NCBI RefSeq assembly: GCF_000003855.2
Contig: NW_003101652.1
Location: 356,307 to 420,306, forward strand
Length of the DNA stretch: 64,000 bases
Direction of reading: 5' to 3'
DNA from: Blastomyces gilchristii SLH14081
Lineage: Eukaryota; Ascomycota; Eurotiomycetes; Onygenales; Ajellomycetaceae
The notes under the pieces are model-generated. The model had not been told where the DNA came from and made no database searches. It was given only the letters and a program-made list of their open reading frames with translations. Shown in pieces: positions 53,801-63,780 of the stretch. Position 1 is the stretch's first letter; every line of letters starts with the position of its first letter. The position numbers and the translations under genes were made by a program.

Positions 53801-55190
53801 ACAGTATAACAAGAAGTGTCTTAATTCTCTTCAGAATTATGTATAAAGACTGATATCTCAGAATGTTCAATTAATGATAATAACACTCTGCAATTCTGTG
53901 AACAATATTAAGTCTCTCAGTTTGAATCTCTATGCATTCAGATAATACAAGAGATGTATAATTTATATATAATCAGTTATTCAGGTTATGAATAACTGTA
54001 TTAAATAATCTTTCAAGAGTTCTACTGATCTGAGATATTAAACAGTATCAGACACTTTGTCTGAAACTGCAACTGCTGTTCTTCTATTATCTTATAAAAG
54101 AACTGTAGAAAAGATCTACTAAAATCACTTAATATCTCTGATAGAATCTAATAAGATGTAGTAATTGACATCACTAGTGATCTCTCTGAGAGTAAGAATT
54201 GCAAGAATATTCTGATTATCATTGATCAATTGAGTAAGAATGTGATATTAAAGCCTTGTAATAAGATGAATATTGAACAAGTTATTAAAGCCTTTCTACA
54301 TAGCTTATTCTATCAGATGCATGACTTACTGAGATCTATAGTATCTGATTAGAGCTGTTAATTTATAAGCACTCTCTGAACAAAAATCTGTTAAGTTCTT
54401 AAGATTATACACTGTTTGTCAACTATCTATCACTCTGAGACTGATAATGTATTAGAATAAATAATTCAGACTGTAAAGAACTATCTTTATAAGTTCTGTA
54501 ATTATTTATAGAATGATTAACACAATCTTCTTCTACACACAGAGATTACTATCAATGATTGAGATGCTGTTTCAACAGGTGTAAGCCTGTTCTTTCTTAT
54601 ATATAATTATTATATAAAGATGTTAAATCTTCTAGAGATTACACAGTTCACACTGAACCTCTGTAGTCTGATTCAGATCACTGATAATATAGTAATAAAG
54701 CTCTGAGACATCTGTAACTGAGTAAAAGCCTTCATAACAAGCACTAAACAAGATCAAGAAAATCAAGTTAATATTCAATAAGATTCTGCAGAGCAGTATA
54801 AGATAGAAGATCTTGTATAATTAAATCTTAAAAATATACAGACCACATACTGATTCTATACATTGAATTATCATTATATGAAATACACAGTGACAGAAGT
54901 TCTAGACAGTCATAACTACTATTCTAATACTCTGTCAGAAATTCATGATGTATTTTATATAAGTCTACTTCACTGCACTATTATTAATTCATTCTCTTCT
55001 CAACTGACTTCTGACTGACAGCCGCTAGAGATCATAGAAGAAGATAATAAGCTTGAGTGAGAAATTGAAGATATTTTTAATAAGAGATTTCACAGCTGTA
55101 GCTGATAATATCTTGTGAAATAAGTAGCTATAATCATCTGATCTGAACTCTAAGCTCTGTGTTATTCAAAACAGCAGCTTTTGACTGATG
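50880..55190 (+). pseudogene. Dead gag-pol of Gypsy element A
   Basis: A degenerate polyprotein with domain order gag, protease, RT, RNase H, integrase, chromodomain. It starts near MPDNIIKYLDILFQDTAMQQ (50898) and ends with a chromodomain in which the first TGA stops fall where Trp is expected. The RT catalytic YLDD survives, unlike in element B (YLNN) and the LINE (YMND). Frames are broken by stops and a few small indels. Confidence 0.82.
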
Positions 55191-55218
55191 AGAACTGTCT
55201 CTGAAAAGAGAGAACTAA

Positions 55219-55502
55219 TATGACAGGCTGCACCTGATCAATTATATACACTATTTCATTATACTTCACGGATTTTCACTGAAGCTCTGATTCTCAGTCA
55301 TCAATTCTCAGCTGAAAATCTACAGAATTTCTATTCTTTCACTCTGAAGCTTCACTGTGTACATTATTACACATATATATAAATATTCACTCTGATCACT
55401 GATTTCTGTACTTTCTCTTTTCTTTTCTTCTTTAATGTGTTTCACTTTGTTATATGAGACCTATAAATATCATACCGATCTATTCAGTGTAGGTCTCTTA
55501 CA
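55219..55502 (+). repeat. 3' LTR of Gypsy element A
   Basis: 284 bp, starting TATGACAGGCTGCACCTGATC (the mutated form of TGTGGCGGGCTGCGCC) and ending GTGTAGGTCTCTTACA. It matches the isolated forward LTR at 35143 and the reverse LTR at 50537. Confidence 0.85.
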
Positions 55503-55860
55503 AGGCCTATTTCATGTTCTTCAGAAGATATCAGACACTGTATTTCAATTGAAACTATTAGCTGATTGATAAATGCACTTAATAATCTTTATCATTCATC
55601 TAAAAAAGACCGTATTAGCAGAAGTGAATATAAAACACTCATTATCAGAGTCAGTACTTATTAATGATCAGTTACAATTTGAAGTTGAAAATATTATAAG
55701 AAAGTGCATAGAGAATAATAAGACTTATCTTCAGATTAAGTAAAAGAGATTTAAGAATCTGATCTGAAAGCTTCTTAAAGTCATTGTATAAGACACTTCA
55801 TATCTGATTAAGATCTTCATGATTAAGAAGTCTCACAGTCAGCTGTGTAAAGAATAGAAA
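55503..55860 (+). pseudogene. Gypsy element C remnant: integrase tail and chromodomain
   Basis: Directly after LTR A, a plus frame reads GLFHVLQKISDTVFQLKLLA, the conserved C-terminal integrase module (GPFkVL.KI...ayrLeLP). It continues IFIIHLKKTVLAEVN and FEVENIIRKCIENNKT, then QIK-KRFKNLI-KLLKVI, a mutated chromodomain (YqVKWKGFkdpTWEPaev). Element A has its own, different chromodomain, so this is a separate, older element cut by the LTR. Its upstream part was not found next to any LTR A copy. Confidence 0.75.
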
Positions 55861-55899
55861 GAAAAGTGAAATAGAGAGAGAGTAAAAGAAAGAAATAAA

Positions 55900-58800
55900 A
55901 TGTATTACAATCTATTTTTAACTATCAATTATAAGAAGATAAAGAAAATAAAGAAAATTATCTTCTTTATCTTTCTTTTCTCTTCTCTTAACATTCTATT
56001 TTCAAGCTGCAAGAAGTTAAAATCTTTTACAAGATAAATGCAGAGATATTATCTTCTATCATTTTTATTATTTCATCTTATCTCTTTTCATTAATTATTC
56101 TTAAGCTTTTTCTGCAGCTTGACCTTCTGTTCAGTGTAGACTGACCGCTGAAATCATGAATTTCATATTTAATCTCATTTGATCTAATGTTATACATTTC
56201 TTAGTGTGAATTTCACTGAGACTAATCATTAAAAAAACATGCAAAGTGACTATATATCAGATCTTAAAATAAGATCATGACTTAGAAAAAATAAGAAAGT
56301 GATTTCATTTGATCTCATTTAGTCTCATTCTTAGTATGAAGTTACTATTTTTAGACATTTGAAGGTTTTTTTTAGACTATTTTTTATTTTTTAAAAAGTA
56401 ACACTTTTTGATAATACTTAAATAAGATTTAAAGTCATTTAAAGTAATAAAAATAATTTAAATTGAGAAGTGAAAATTATGATCTCATTTGAAACATATA
56501 ATAAGAGTAGACAGTAAGTCTCACTGAGATAGTATAAGACTACTATTTAATTTTAAAACTGTGTAATGAGATCAGTTAAATTGATAATAAGACTATCAAA
56601 AATTCTGATTCTGATCTCAGACACGGTCATATAGTCAGTCAGAGTCTAGTTCAGTGAGATATATATCTCATAATATAACATTTACTGATAATCTCTCATT
56701 TACAAGATTATTGAAACACAATCTGCTGAATAACTTAAAGAAATGATTATTAATCACAGCATTTTCTGCAGCTGAAATTACATTGATAAACTCAGCTATC
56801 TTATTCAGTTTCTTTTCTACAGCCTGAATGACATTCAGATTATACTTATTAAGATTAAATAGTTATCTCAGTATCTTCAAATCTTAAGTTCTACAATTAA
56901 TTATGCAGTCTTCAGAAGATAGAATTGATAATCATTATATATCACTCATTTTAATCTTATTAATTAGCTTAGCAGGAATTGAATAGCTTATCTTTGTCTT
57001 ATTATTCATCTTCACAGATGTTGAGATAGTGTCTCTCTCACTGATTGAAATATATTTCATAAGTTTCAGTACAATCCGACTCAACATCTTATATATGAAA
57101 GATATAGAAATTTTCTTCATTAAAATATTAGTTAAATTATTCTTCTCTTTTATATCACTAATCTTAATAATATTATTCACATCTGTCTTCTCAGCTGCAG
57201 TCTTTTTAAATTCAGATATACTTTCTTTAAACAGTAAATTATCTGTATTTCACCTGAGTTCATATCAGCTATAACAGTTTAAAGAGTAGTAAGACTTCTT
57301 ATTTCTTCACTGATAGTTAATACAAGTGTTATACTCTTATCACATGTGTTTATTATCTGCAGAGATAATTATGCATTTCTTAAATTATCTCTGACTCTTC
57401 ATATAAGACTGATATAAAATAGAAGCTATTTCTCTACAGATCTGCAGAATAATAATATTCTGATTAATAGAACTTTTAGAATTAACAGTTTATAAAATAA
57501 TTAGTTCATCATTATTTATTTATTAGTGTAACTTTTACTTAGTAGATAACTATCTTAACTTCTTAATTAATCACTGACTGAATAAAATGAAAAATTCATA
57601 ATTAATAAATAACATCTTCTTACTATATTTCATAAGTCTTTCAATAATTAAGACAGTATTTACAAGTCTCTTCACAGTAGATTCTGCATGCTTGATATAC
57701 TCAGATAAGTGAGCTTGTCATTTCTATAAAAGTGTAAGTCAGTCTTATTATCATAATACAGACATCTTATATATACTATGTTATATAGTTAAGATATCTG
57801 ATTATTCTTGATATTCTTCTTCTATTCTGACTTCTCTAAAACATTATCACTCAGAGTTTTATACTGCTTTCAACTAGTTCTTTAGCACTTCTTATTCTCT
57901 TCTATCAGTGATGATTCTTTTATATCTGTATCTATCTATTCAGCTTCTGCTTTTAATTTTACTTATAGTTCTTTATTATCTGCTACTTTCACTGCAGTCT
58001 TCTAAATCTCCCTCTTCTTATTTATCTCAACATCTTCTTCTGAAAACTGATATGTAAACAGTTATAACTTTTTCAAATGAATAAAAAGTATTATAAGCTT
58101 TTATATTACAGTCTTAGACTCTTTCTAACTCTTCAAGCTTCTATCATGTAATTTATCTATTGACTTTTTCATAGCAGTATGATACAGTTTATCTGATTAA
58201 TAATGAGATATCACTGTCTTTTTCTTATCTTAGCTTTTAACTGCTTTGTATATAAAAAGATAAGATAATAGTATTAAAAGCTTATCTCTGAAGTTACTAG
58301 AATTGAAGATTTCTGATTTATTCTCTATCTGAAATTTTAACTCTTCACTCTTATTATCTTCTTTTTATCTCATTCTTATCTGTCTTCTCTTTATTAGTCT
58401 TCTTACTTATCTTTTTACTTATTATCTTACTTATCTTCTCTTCTCTATTACTTATATAAAGAAGAGTATCACACTTCTTCTAACTTAATAACTGAAATAA
58501 TTTCTCTAAGATTAAGATCTTTTTTATTATACTTACTACTTTCATCTTCACAGCTGTTAACTTCTTCTTAGAGTTTATTATTTCTGCAGTTTAATCTTCT
58601 GTGTATTACAATGGACTTCTTATAAAAAAAAAATGCATAGTAGAGTTTTTTACTAGATCTGTTATATTCTTACTGAAATTTTTATCTAACACTTCTATAC
58701 TCATAAATTAATGTATATAATAGTAAAATAATGTGAGAAATAAGAGAAGAGTAAGAGAGAAGTAATTGTAATATATATATTAATATAATTATTTATCTAT

Positions 58801-58950
58801 ATAATCTCAGTCTTTTAATTTTTATTACTTACAGAATCTTCTCTCTATTACAATGAAACTTTTATTTTTATCTATCTTATTAAAGAATTCTTTCTCATTT
58901 AAGTTTCTTATAATTTCTTTATAATCTATTTCTTTTCTTATAGCTGTTTT
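55900..58950 (-). other. Degraded repeat DNA, family not recognised
   Basis: Strongly mutated DNA. The minus strand gives the more protein-like degenerate reading (for example NNLTNILMKKISISFIYKML near 57130, and SISSMQNLL near 57690), interrupted mostly by TGA and TAG. The plus strand is T/C-rich and hydrophobic when translated, as expected for an antisense reading. I could not assign a family; a gag-like or accessory transposon protein is possible. Confidence 0.4.
56572..56650 (-). repeat. Copy 2 of the 70-bp inverted repeat pair
   Basis: The reverse complement matches 35660-35731 over TGTGTAACCGTGTCTG-like sequence, CAGAATTTTTGATAG and AATTTAACTGATCTC. The shared core suggests two ends or two copies of one repeat family, 21 kb apart. 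Confidence 0.65.
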
Positions 58951-59249
58951 TAGATTGAAGAGCTTTTATCTCTTCTTTATTATTTCTTTTCAAGCTATTC
59001 TTACATCTTTTATTTTTTATATAAAGAAACAATTCTTACATCTGATCACTCTTTGTTATGAACAAAGCAATTCTATTGTTCATCTCTTTGAGCCTAGTGT
59101 CTGCAATATCTGTCACCTTCTTTCAATGTCATTTTTTCTTCTCGGCGAACACATTCTTTCAGATAGAGAGACTGTGATGTGCTTCCACCCTCTATTCAAG
59201 TCAATCTTCTATTCAACTCTAGCTTCTGTTTCATCTCTTGCTGTTTTCT

Positions 59250-59385
59250 GAAGCTTCTGCTCCTATCTTCTCTACAGAGCCTCTGTCCTTCTCTTCATAT
59301 GCAATCACTTCTTCTATGAGAGCTTCTGCTCCTTCTCTACAGAGCCTCTGTTCTTCCCTTCATATGCGATCACTCCTTCTATGAG
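59250..59385 (+). repeat. Two tandem ~65-bp units
   Basis: The segment GCTTCTGCTCC...TCTACAGAGCCTCTG...CATATGC(A/G)ATCACT(T/C)CTTCTATGAGAG occurs twice in a row. Copy 2 is less mutated (CGATCACTCC against CAATCACTTC). Confidence 0.75.
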
Positions 59386-59453
59386 AGTTAATCTCTATAA
59401 ACAATCACTGTACATATAGGGGTGTACGCCCATCTCCCATCTTTTAGACAATC
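59361..59453 (-). repeat. Inverted-repeat partner of 62435-62520
   Basis: The reverse complement reads TGTCTAAAAGATGGGAGATG, then GTGATTGTTTATAG and CTCTCATAGAAGGAGTGATC, closely matching 62435-62520 on plus. The two arms face each other across the UCH gene, the pogo remnant and the N run. Confidence 0.8.
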
Positions 59454-59719
59454 AGACGTGTTTTTACCCTTATATCTGACCCTACGTAGCGGCGTACGCT
59501 ACATGAAATGCCTCATCACTTCTCTCACAGGATTTGTATCATTATTAGTCAGAATTTCACACAGCATTTCATAGTTAATATAGATCTTATTGTGTAAGAA
59601 CTTTATCATTATCTTCTCAGTCACTTCTGAAACTGCTTTTACTACTGATCAATCAGTAGTGTAGTCAATAGCAGTGAAATGGCGACGACTAATCGGCCCT
59701 AGCCAAATAAGTAATATAT

Positions 59720-59935
59720 TTAGAACCAACCCCTTAGAGCGATTATCCTTGGCCCACAATTTCCAAGGGAGTTGGCGGCGCGGTTGGAGCACCCTGTCTT
59801 GTGTTCAAGAATGCTAACCTTGTCTGTGCCTGAGTCGACATGTGAAGTTACTGAAATTAGCGGAGGAGGGTCTTCGAAGGGAATAATCAGAAATCCATCC
59901 GGACCATCAGTATGGAATTTTCCTCTGGCCAACTT
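59720..59935 (-). pseudogene. Possible gene fragment at the edge of the AT-rich block
   Basis: A 70-codon open frame of normal composition without an ATG (it opens after a TAG acceptor-like site at about 59940). Reading PDGFLIIPFEDPPPLISVTS, it looks coding-like, but no family was recognised. It lies immediately at the boundary of the repeat block, so it may be the end of a truncated gene or chance. Confidence 0.3.
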
Positions 59936-60230
59936 CTCCTAGTGTCAAGTCTGTCTAGGCTCCCAGTCACTGATGTACACACTGTTTTGAGCGATCCCAC
60001 AGTTTAAAATACCGGTTTCAAATCGTCAATTCTACACCCAGTGCAGAAATACCTACAAGTATGTCTGATTGAATCCATTAGTCAAGCTGTATGAACGTTT
60101 CAAGGGTATAAAGTACAAGCATATATCTTATCATCAACAATCATAAAAGAAACCTACATTTATAGGCTAAAAAAGGTAGCAAGAGAGACGTCTCTTGCCG
60201 TGCCGTACAACTAGTCGATCGAAAGATTAA

Positions 60231-61062
60231 TCAATCGAAAACCGGCCCCAAACTAACCAAGCTAAACCTCACATCACCCCCAGCCTCTGCCTCCTTCTTC
60301 AACAGCTGGCGAACGCCCAACTGCAAGCCCTTCTCACTCAATACATCCTCGTCCTCGCCCAAAGCGCCACGGTCCAATGGTCCCGTTCTCCGCCCATCCA
60401 GTTCCCATAAATGTCCATCATTTCCTTTCACGAAGCATACAAAATGCAAATCTATCTTCTCATCCGCGTCCGGAGCTGCAGTATCCCCTTTCTTCGCCGC
60501 CTCGGCATGTGCGCTCTCCAAGGACTTGCTTGCATATAGTAAATCAGCTCTCTCAGCAGGCTTCAGCGGCTCCGCATCTCGCAGCAGTTGATCCAGATCT
60601 GAGCCAGGTGTGATATGAGCCTTTGCAGCACCGTTACTGATTGCATGTAGGAGTCCGATTAGCCCGCAGGCGTTGCGGATCGTTTGTTTGAACCAGGTTA
60701 CAGGTTCGTTGGGACCGCAACCTTCGTATACAGGTCTATCTGTGTCCTCTGCGATGCGCGCGGCTTCGTAGGCTTTGGTGACTGGGAAGACAAGGAGGAT
60801 AGCATGGGAGGGGCGGGGCACGAAGGCGATGAGATCGGGGTCATCGATGCTGTAGATATCGGTGAAGCCAAGAGCGGGTGAGACACCTAGCTGATGGATG
60901 AGGTGTGACATCACTTCTGGGTTGTTTTCTGCACGTCTGTTAGCATACTAGTCTTGCTGCGGCAATGGAGTTAGTCCGCATCTTTCTGGAGAGGAGGGGT
61001 AGCTTTTCACCAAGAGGTACAAAGGCCTTGGCCGTTGCTGGCGCATTTGGATTTCCTGCCAT
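60231..61062 (-). CDS. YUH1: Ubiquitin C-terminal hydrolase (UCH, peptidase C12)
   Basis: A UCH-L1/L3/Yuh1-type cysteine protease that cleaves small adducts from ubiquitin or ubiquitin-like proteins in the cytosol. Exons 61062-61011 and 60928-60231 (GTGAAA donor, GCAG acceptor) give 249 residues, slightly longer than the typical ~230. The start is MAGNPNAPATAKAFVPLENN, then NPEVMSHLIHQLGV. The catalytic residues are all visible: Gln99 and Cys105 in FKQTIRNACGLIGLLHA, His179 in LHFVCFVK, and Asp195 in LWELDGRRTGPLDRG. The cross-over loop region (residues about 142-173) is Ala/Lys-rich with DTAAPDADEK. It is the only intact gene between the AT-rich block and the N run. The symbol follows the yeast homologue. 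Confidence 0.93.
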
Positions 61063-61321
61063 GGTAAAACCTTCGAGAGTTCACGGATAGTAATGTTGAT
61101 TCTAGAATAGGTTCAAGTCGACAAGGGAGTTGGTCGGGATATAAATAGGGAATCTGTCAAGACGGATGTTCGTAAGACATATTGATGTTGCCTTTGATGT
61201 ACGCGGGCAGCCGTCCTAGGTAACTTATCGCCGCCTATTCTGCTTTAGGCAACTACGGCAGCCTATAACGTGACTCACCACCCAACGAACTCATCCACTC
61301 AACGAACTGCTACCACTCACC

Positions 61322-61675
61322 ATGCCACTCAATGAAGTGATTATAGAGCAAGCAATCACTCAATTGAATCAACAATTGATTTCTAAATATGCTGAGATTG
61401 CAAAGAAATTCAGCATCAATTGCATTATCTTGACATAATGATTCAAAGATCAACAGATGTTCAGAATAAAGATAATATTAACTTACTATCAGAATCTCAT
61501 GAATACTGAAGAACAATATCTTCTATTTCATATTAATTGGTTATTCAATTACAGATTCTCTATGATATCTCAAATACTGTATAATTTTGTATTTGAGATC
61601 ATTAAGATATAAATAGAAATCAACTAAGTATCTTACTTTTTATAAGCAGTATAAAATAAAGATTAAGAGTATCTA
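61322..61675 (+). pseudogene. 5' part of a pogo-like (Tc1/mariner) transposase, mutated and truncated
   Basis: ATG at 61322 opens MPLNEVIIEQAITQLNQQL, then SKYAEIAKKFSIN, an HTH (psq/CENP-B type) DNA-binding domain. NTEEQYLLFHINWLFNYRFS and SQILYNFVFEIIK follow, then a WVSYFL-like remnant (the usual NWVSRFL...H) near 61630. Stops replace expected Arg or Trp. The reading dissolves into pyrimidine-rich minisatellite DNA at about 61677, before any DDE catalytic domain, so it is a fragment. Confidence 0.75.
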
Positions 61676-61676
61676 T

Positions 61677-62063
61677 CTCATCATCTCTATCACTTCTCTC
61701 ACTTCTACCACCTCTATCACCCCTCTCTATCACCTTTTCCACTCTCTAGCCTCTCTATCACCATCATTATCTCTACTACTCTACAGTCTCTTCTATCACT
61801 TTCACTATCTCTACTTCTCTCTTACTATCTCTACCACATTTTGATCTCTGTATTTATAGTATATACTGCTAAATACTCTGTAATAAAATCTCATGTGATG
61901 TCATATACATCTCTTTGAATTCATGAAGGAGATTAAATAGCTGACTCTGCAGTCTGTACAGCTCTGATTAATCTGATAATGATGATAGAGATGATACAGA
62001 GTGGGAGAGAGTAGTAGAAGGAGTAGAGGTGATGATGATAGAGAGAGTAGAGGGTGAAAGAGA
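61677..62063 (+). repeat. Pyrimidine/purine minisatellite region next to the gap
   Basis: CTCTATCACC/CACTTCTACC-type units on the left (about 61677-61840) turn into the purine-rich complement style (GATGATAGAGA, GAGAGTAGTAGA) just before the N run (about 61977-62063). Together they could form an imperfect inverted repeat. Confidence 0.65.
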
Positions 62064-62434
62064 NNNNNNNNNNNNNNNNNNNNNNNNNNNNNNNNNNNNN
62101 NNNNNNNNNNNNNNNNNNNNNNNNNNNNNNNNNNNNNNNNNNNNNNNNNNNNNNNNNNNNNNNNNNNNNNNNNNNNNNNNNNNNNNNNNNNNNNNNNNNN
62201 NNNNNNNNNNNNNNNNNNNNNNNNNNNNNNNNNNNNNNNNNNNNNNNNNNNNNNNNNNNNNNNNNNNNNNNNNNNNNNNNNNNNNNNNNNNNNNNNNNNN
62301 NNNNNNNNNNNNNNNNNNNNNNNNNNNNNNNNNNNNNNNNNNNNNNNNNNNNNNNNNNNNNNNNNNNNNNNNNNNNNNNNNNNNNNNNNNNNNNNNNNNN
62401 NNNNNNNNNNNNNNNNNNNNNNNNNNNNNNNNNN
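62064..62434. other. Assembly gap (371 N)
   Basis: A continuous run of N. The flanks are repeats (minisatellite on the left, inverted-repeat arm on the right), which explains the failed assembly. Its real length is unknown. Confidence 0.99.
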
Positions 62435-62610
62435 TTGTCTAAAAGATGGGGGGTTGGGGCGTGCCCCCCTATCTGCCCAGTGATTGTTTATAGTGATTAG
62501 CTCTCATAGAAGGAGTGATCCCTTTTAAGGGGTAAAGGGGGGGAGGGGTGGAAGTGGTAGAGGGGGCTGCGCAAGCAGCAAAGCGAGCGTAAGCGAGCAT
62601 TTGATGCTTG
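62435..62610 (+). repeat. Right flank of gap: inverted-repeat arm and G-rich sequence
   Basis: 62435-62520 matches the reverse complement of 59361-59453. It continues into G-rich DNA (GGGGTAAAGGGGGGGAGGGG near 62530) and GCGCAAGCAGCAAAGCGAGC near 62570. It is unmutated in contrast to the partner arm. Confidence 0.75.
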
Positions 62611-63315
62611 TAATGAGATGATAGATGAATTAGTCGAAAGTAATGTTATGATGATAATAACATTGTGGTGAGGCGCACCCACCCACGGATGTGATGAGTT
62701 TTTAGCGTAGGCACGTGTAATTGATTAAGTGACTCATCTCGTCATCAGTTACCGAAGATCAAATGTAAAGACAAAAGAAAGCCTTGAACATAGAAATAAT
62801 GCATACCGGCACCCAAATGTTACGCACCAGACATCTGGGAGAAAATTTCTTTGTTATTAAAAAAATGCACTGGAAAAAGTGCTGGTTCCACATAATCTTG
62901 TAATGATGTCACCTGAGCGCGAGAGGTGGAAATTCTTCCATGAAAAGAAAAATGGAATAAACAAGGAGGCCAGCCGGGCATTGGGGTCAGCGAAAAAGGT
63001 TTGAAAGGGGATGTTATTCCCAACCCGGCCAAACGCATGACATAGGTGGCACTCAGCTTTGACAGACAGCAACCTTGTTCTTGCAACACATTGGCTTTTC
63101 CATGCCGTTCGCAATTGCATAGATGAGACATGGCTCTCTACCGTCCCCAATTTAGCGTGGAACTCATGGACCAACTCCTTACATTCAGTAAATGTTCAGG
63201 TTGCCAAAAAGGGTCGTAGCCTTTCCATTTCACCATGTACCACCGCATCCCTTGTCATCTCCAACATTGATTCGAGGATTCATCAACCACCCCTCCGTTG
63301 GTCACTCCGCCACCT
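62611..63315. other. Region without a supported gene
   Basis: Composition is normal. Several short open frames overlap on both strands (62820-63174 minus, 63059-63592 plus) with no domain similarity or convincing splice pattern. Nothing else was recognised. Confidence 0.45.
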
Positions 63316-63780
63316 TCAATCAACGGGTTTGGGAAATCGCGGCATATCTTTGCTCAAGTTGATCTGCAGCACAACACTGTCGCTGTCGCTGCCGCAGCTC
63401 CTTCCACTGATCTGGATGTCGGCCACGTCGGGAGCATTGAGAGGAGATGGATCTGCGCCGGGAGCATCTATTCCTCCTCCAGCGTCTCCTTTGCCTCTTC
63501 GTCCAACGCCATGCCGGAGAGCTGCCGTTCGATGCCCGATCACAGTATGCTTGTTGTCTAAGTCCTCGCGGACCTGTTTCCTGTACCTGTAGGAAGGCGG
63601 TTCCATGTCTTCATATTCTTCATCCCCTTCAGTCAATGGCCTCCCTTCCCCAACTTCAGTCCGAACCGCCAGTTGAGGAACCGGTATAGGTCGCGTCGAT
63701 CGGGTCCCGCCACTTGGGGTCCGCGGATGGCTCCGCCTCTTTCTTCCCGCAAGATGGTTTCTCTATCAGTCTTGGATCAA
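63316..63780 (-). CDS. Possible 3' end of a gene entering from the right (low confidence)
   Basis: On the minus strand one frame is open from about 63780 to the stop at 63316. It reads IPVPQLAVRTEVGEGRPLTE, then EEYEDMEPPSYRYRKQVRED and DLDNKHTVIGHRTAALRHGV, and ends KDMPRFPKPVD. There is no ATG at the head, so it would be an internal or terminal exon. A second frame in the upstream part (KWRDPIDATYTGSSTGGSD, then stop) also looks coding-like, so the true frame or an intron between them is unresolved. No family recognised. Confidence 0.3.

Larger units (their letters stand above)
50868..55502 (+). mobile_element. Gypsy chromodomain retrotransposon A, lacking a direct 5' LTR
   Basis: The plus-strand internal region runs from gag through chromodomain, followed by a 3' LTR (55219-55502) preceded by a purine-rich tract (AAAAGAGAGAACTAATA). 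Gag has an intact CCHC knuckle spacing (CINCN-SKHITFNC, about 51385-51427). RT reads LNRLTKKDYYLLSLI and keeps VYLDDILIF near 52780. RNase H reads ADFSDYV and ITDYKNLKYFT, then the connection FTIHYHLSSQNSMTDTLS. Integrase reads HSETDN near 54440, and the chromodomain LEIIEEDNKLE-EIEDIFNKR with YLVK near 55020-55160. The place of the 5' LTR is taken by an inverted LTR of the same family. Many stops make it inactive. Confidence 0.85.
34909..59650. other. AT-rich block of mutated retrotransposons
   Basis: Nearly 25 kb with no intact gene. Composition changes abruptly at both edges. CG, CC and GG dinucleotides are almost absent over long stretches, while GC, CA and TG stay frequent. Reading through stops reveals overlapping remains of at least three Gypsy elements and one LINE, listed separately. 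Open frames above 60 codons inside are chance survivors of dead element genes. Confidence 0.9.

Noticed and set aside
34909..59650. Short open frames in the AT-rich block as genes
   Set aside because: They are fragments of dead transposon genes or chance openings; none has an intact domain.
62029..62500. Open frames across the N run
   Set aside because: They exist only because N bases cannot give stop codons.
63059..63592. 177-codon plus frame at the right edge
   Set aside because: Ser/Leu-rich shadow of the minus frame; no domain and no splice support.
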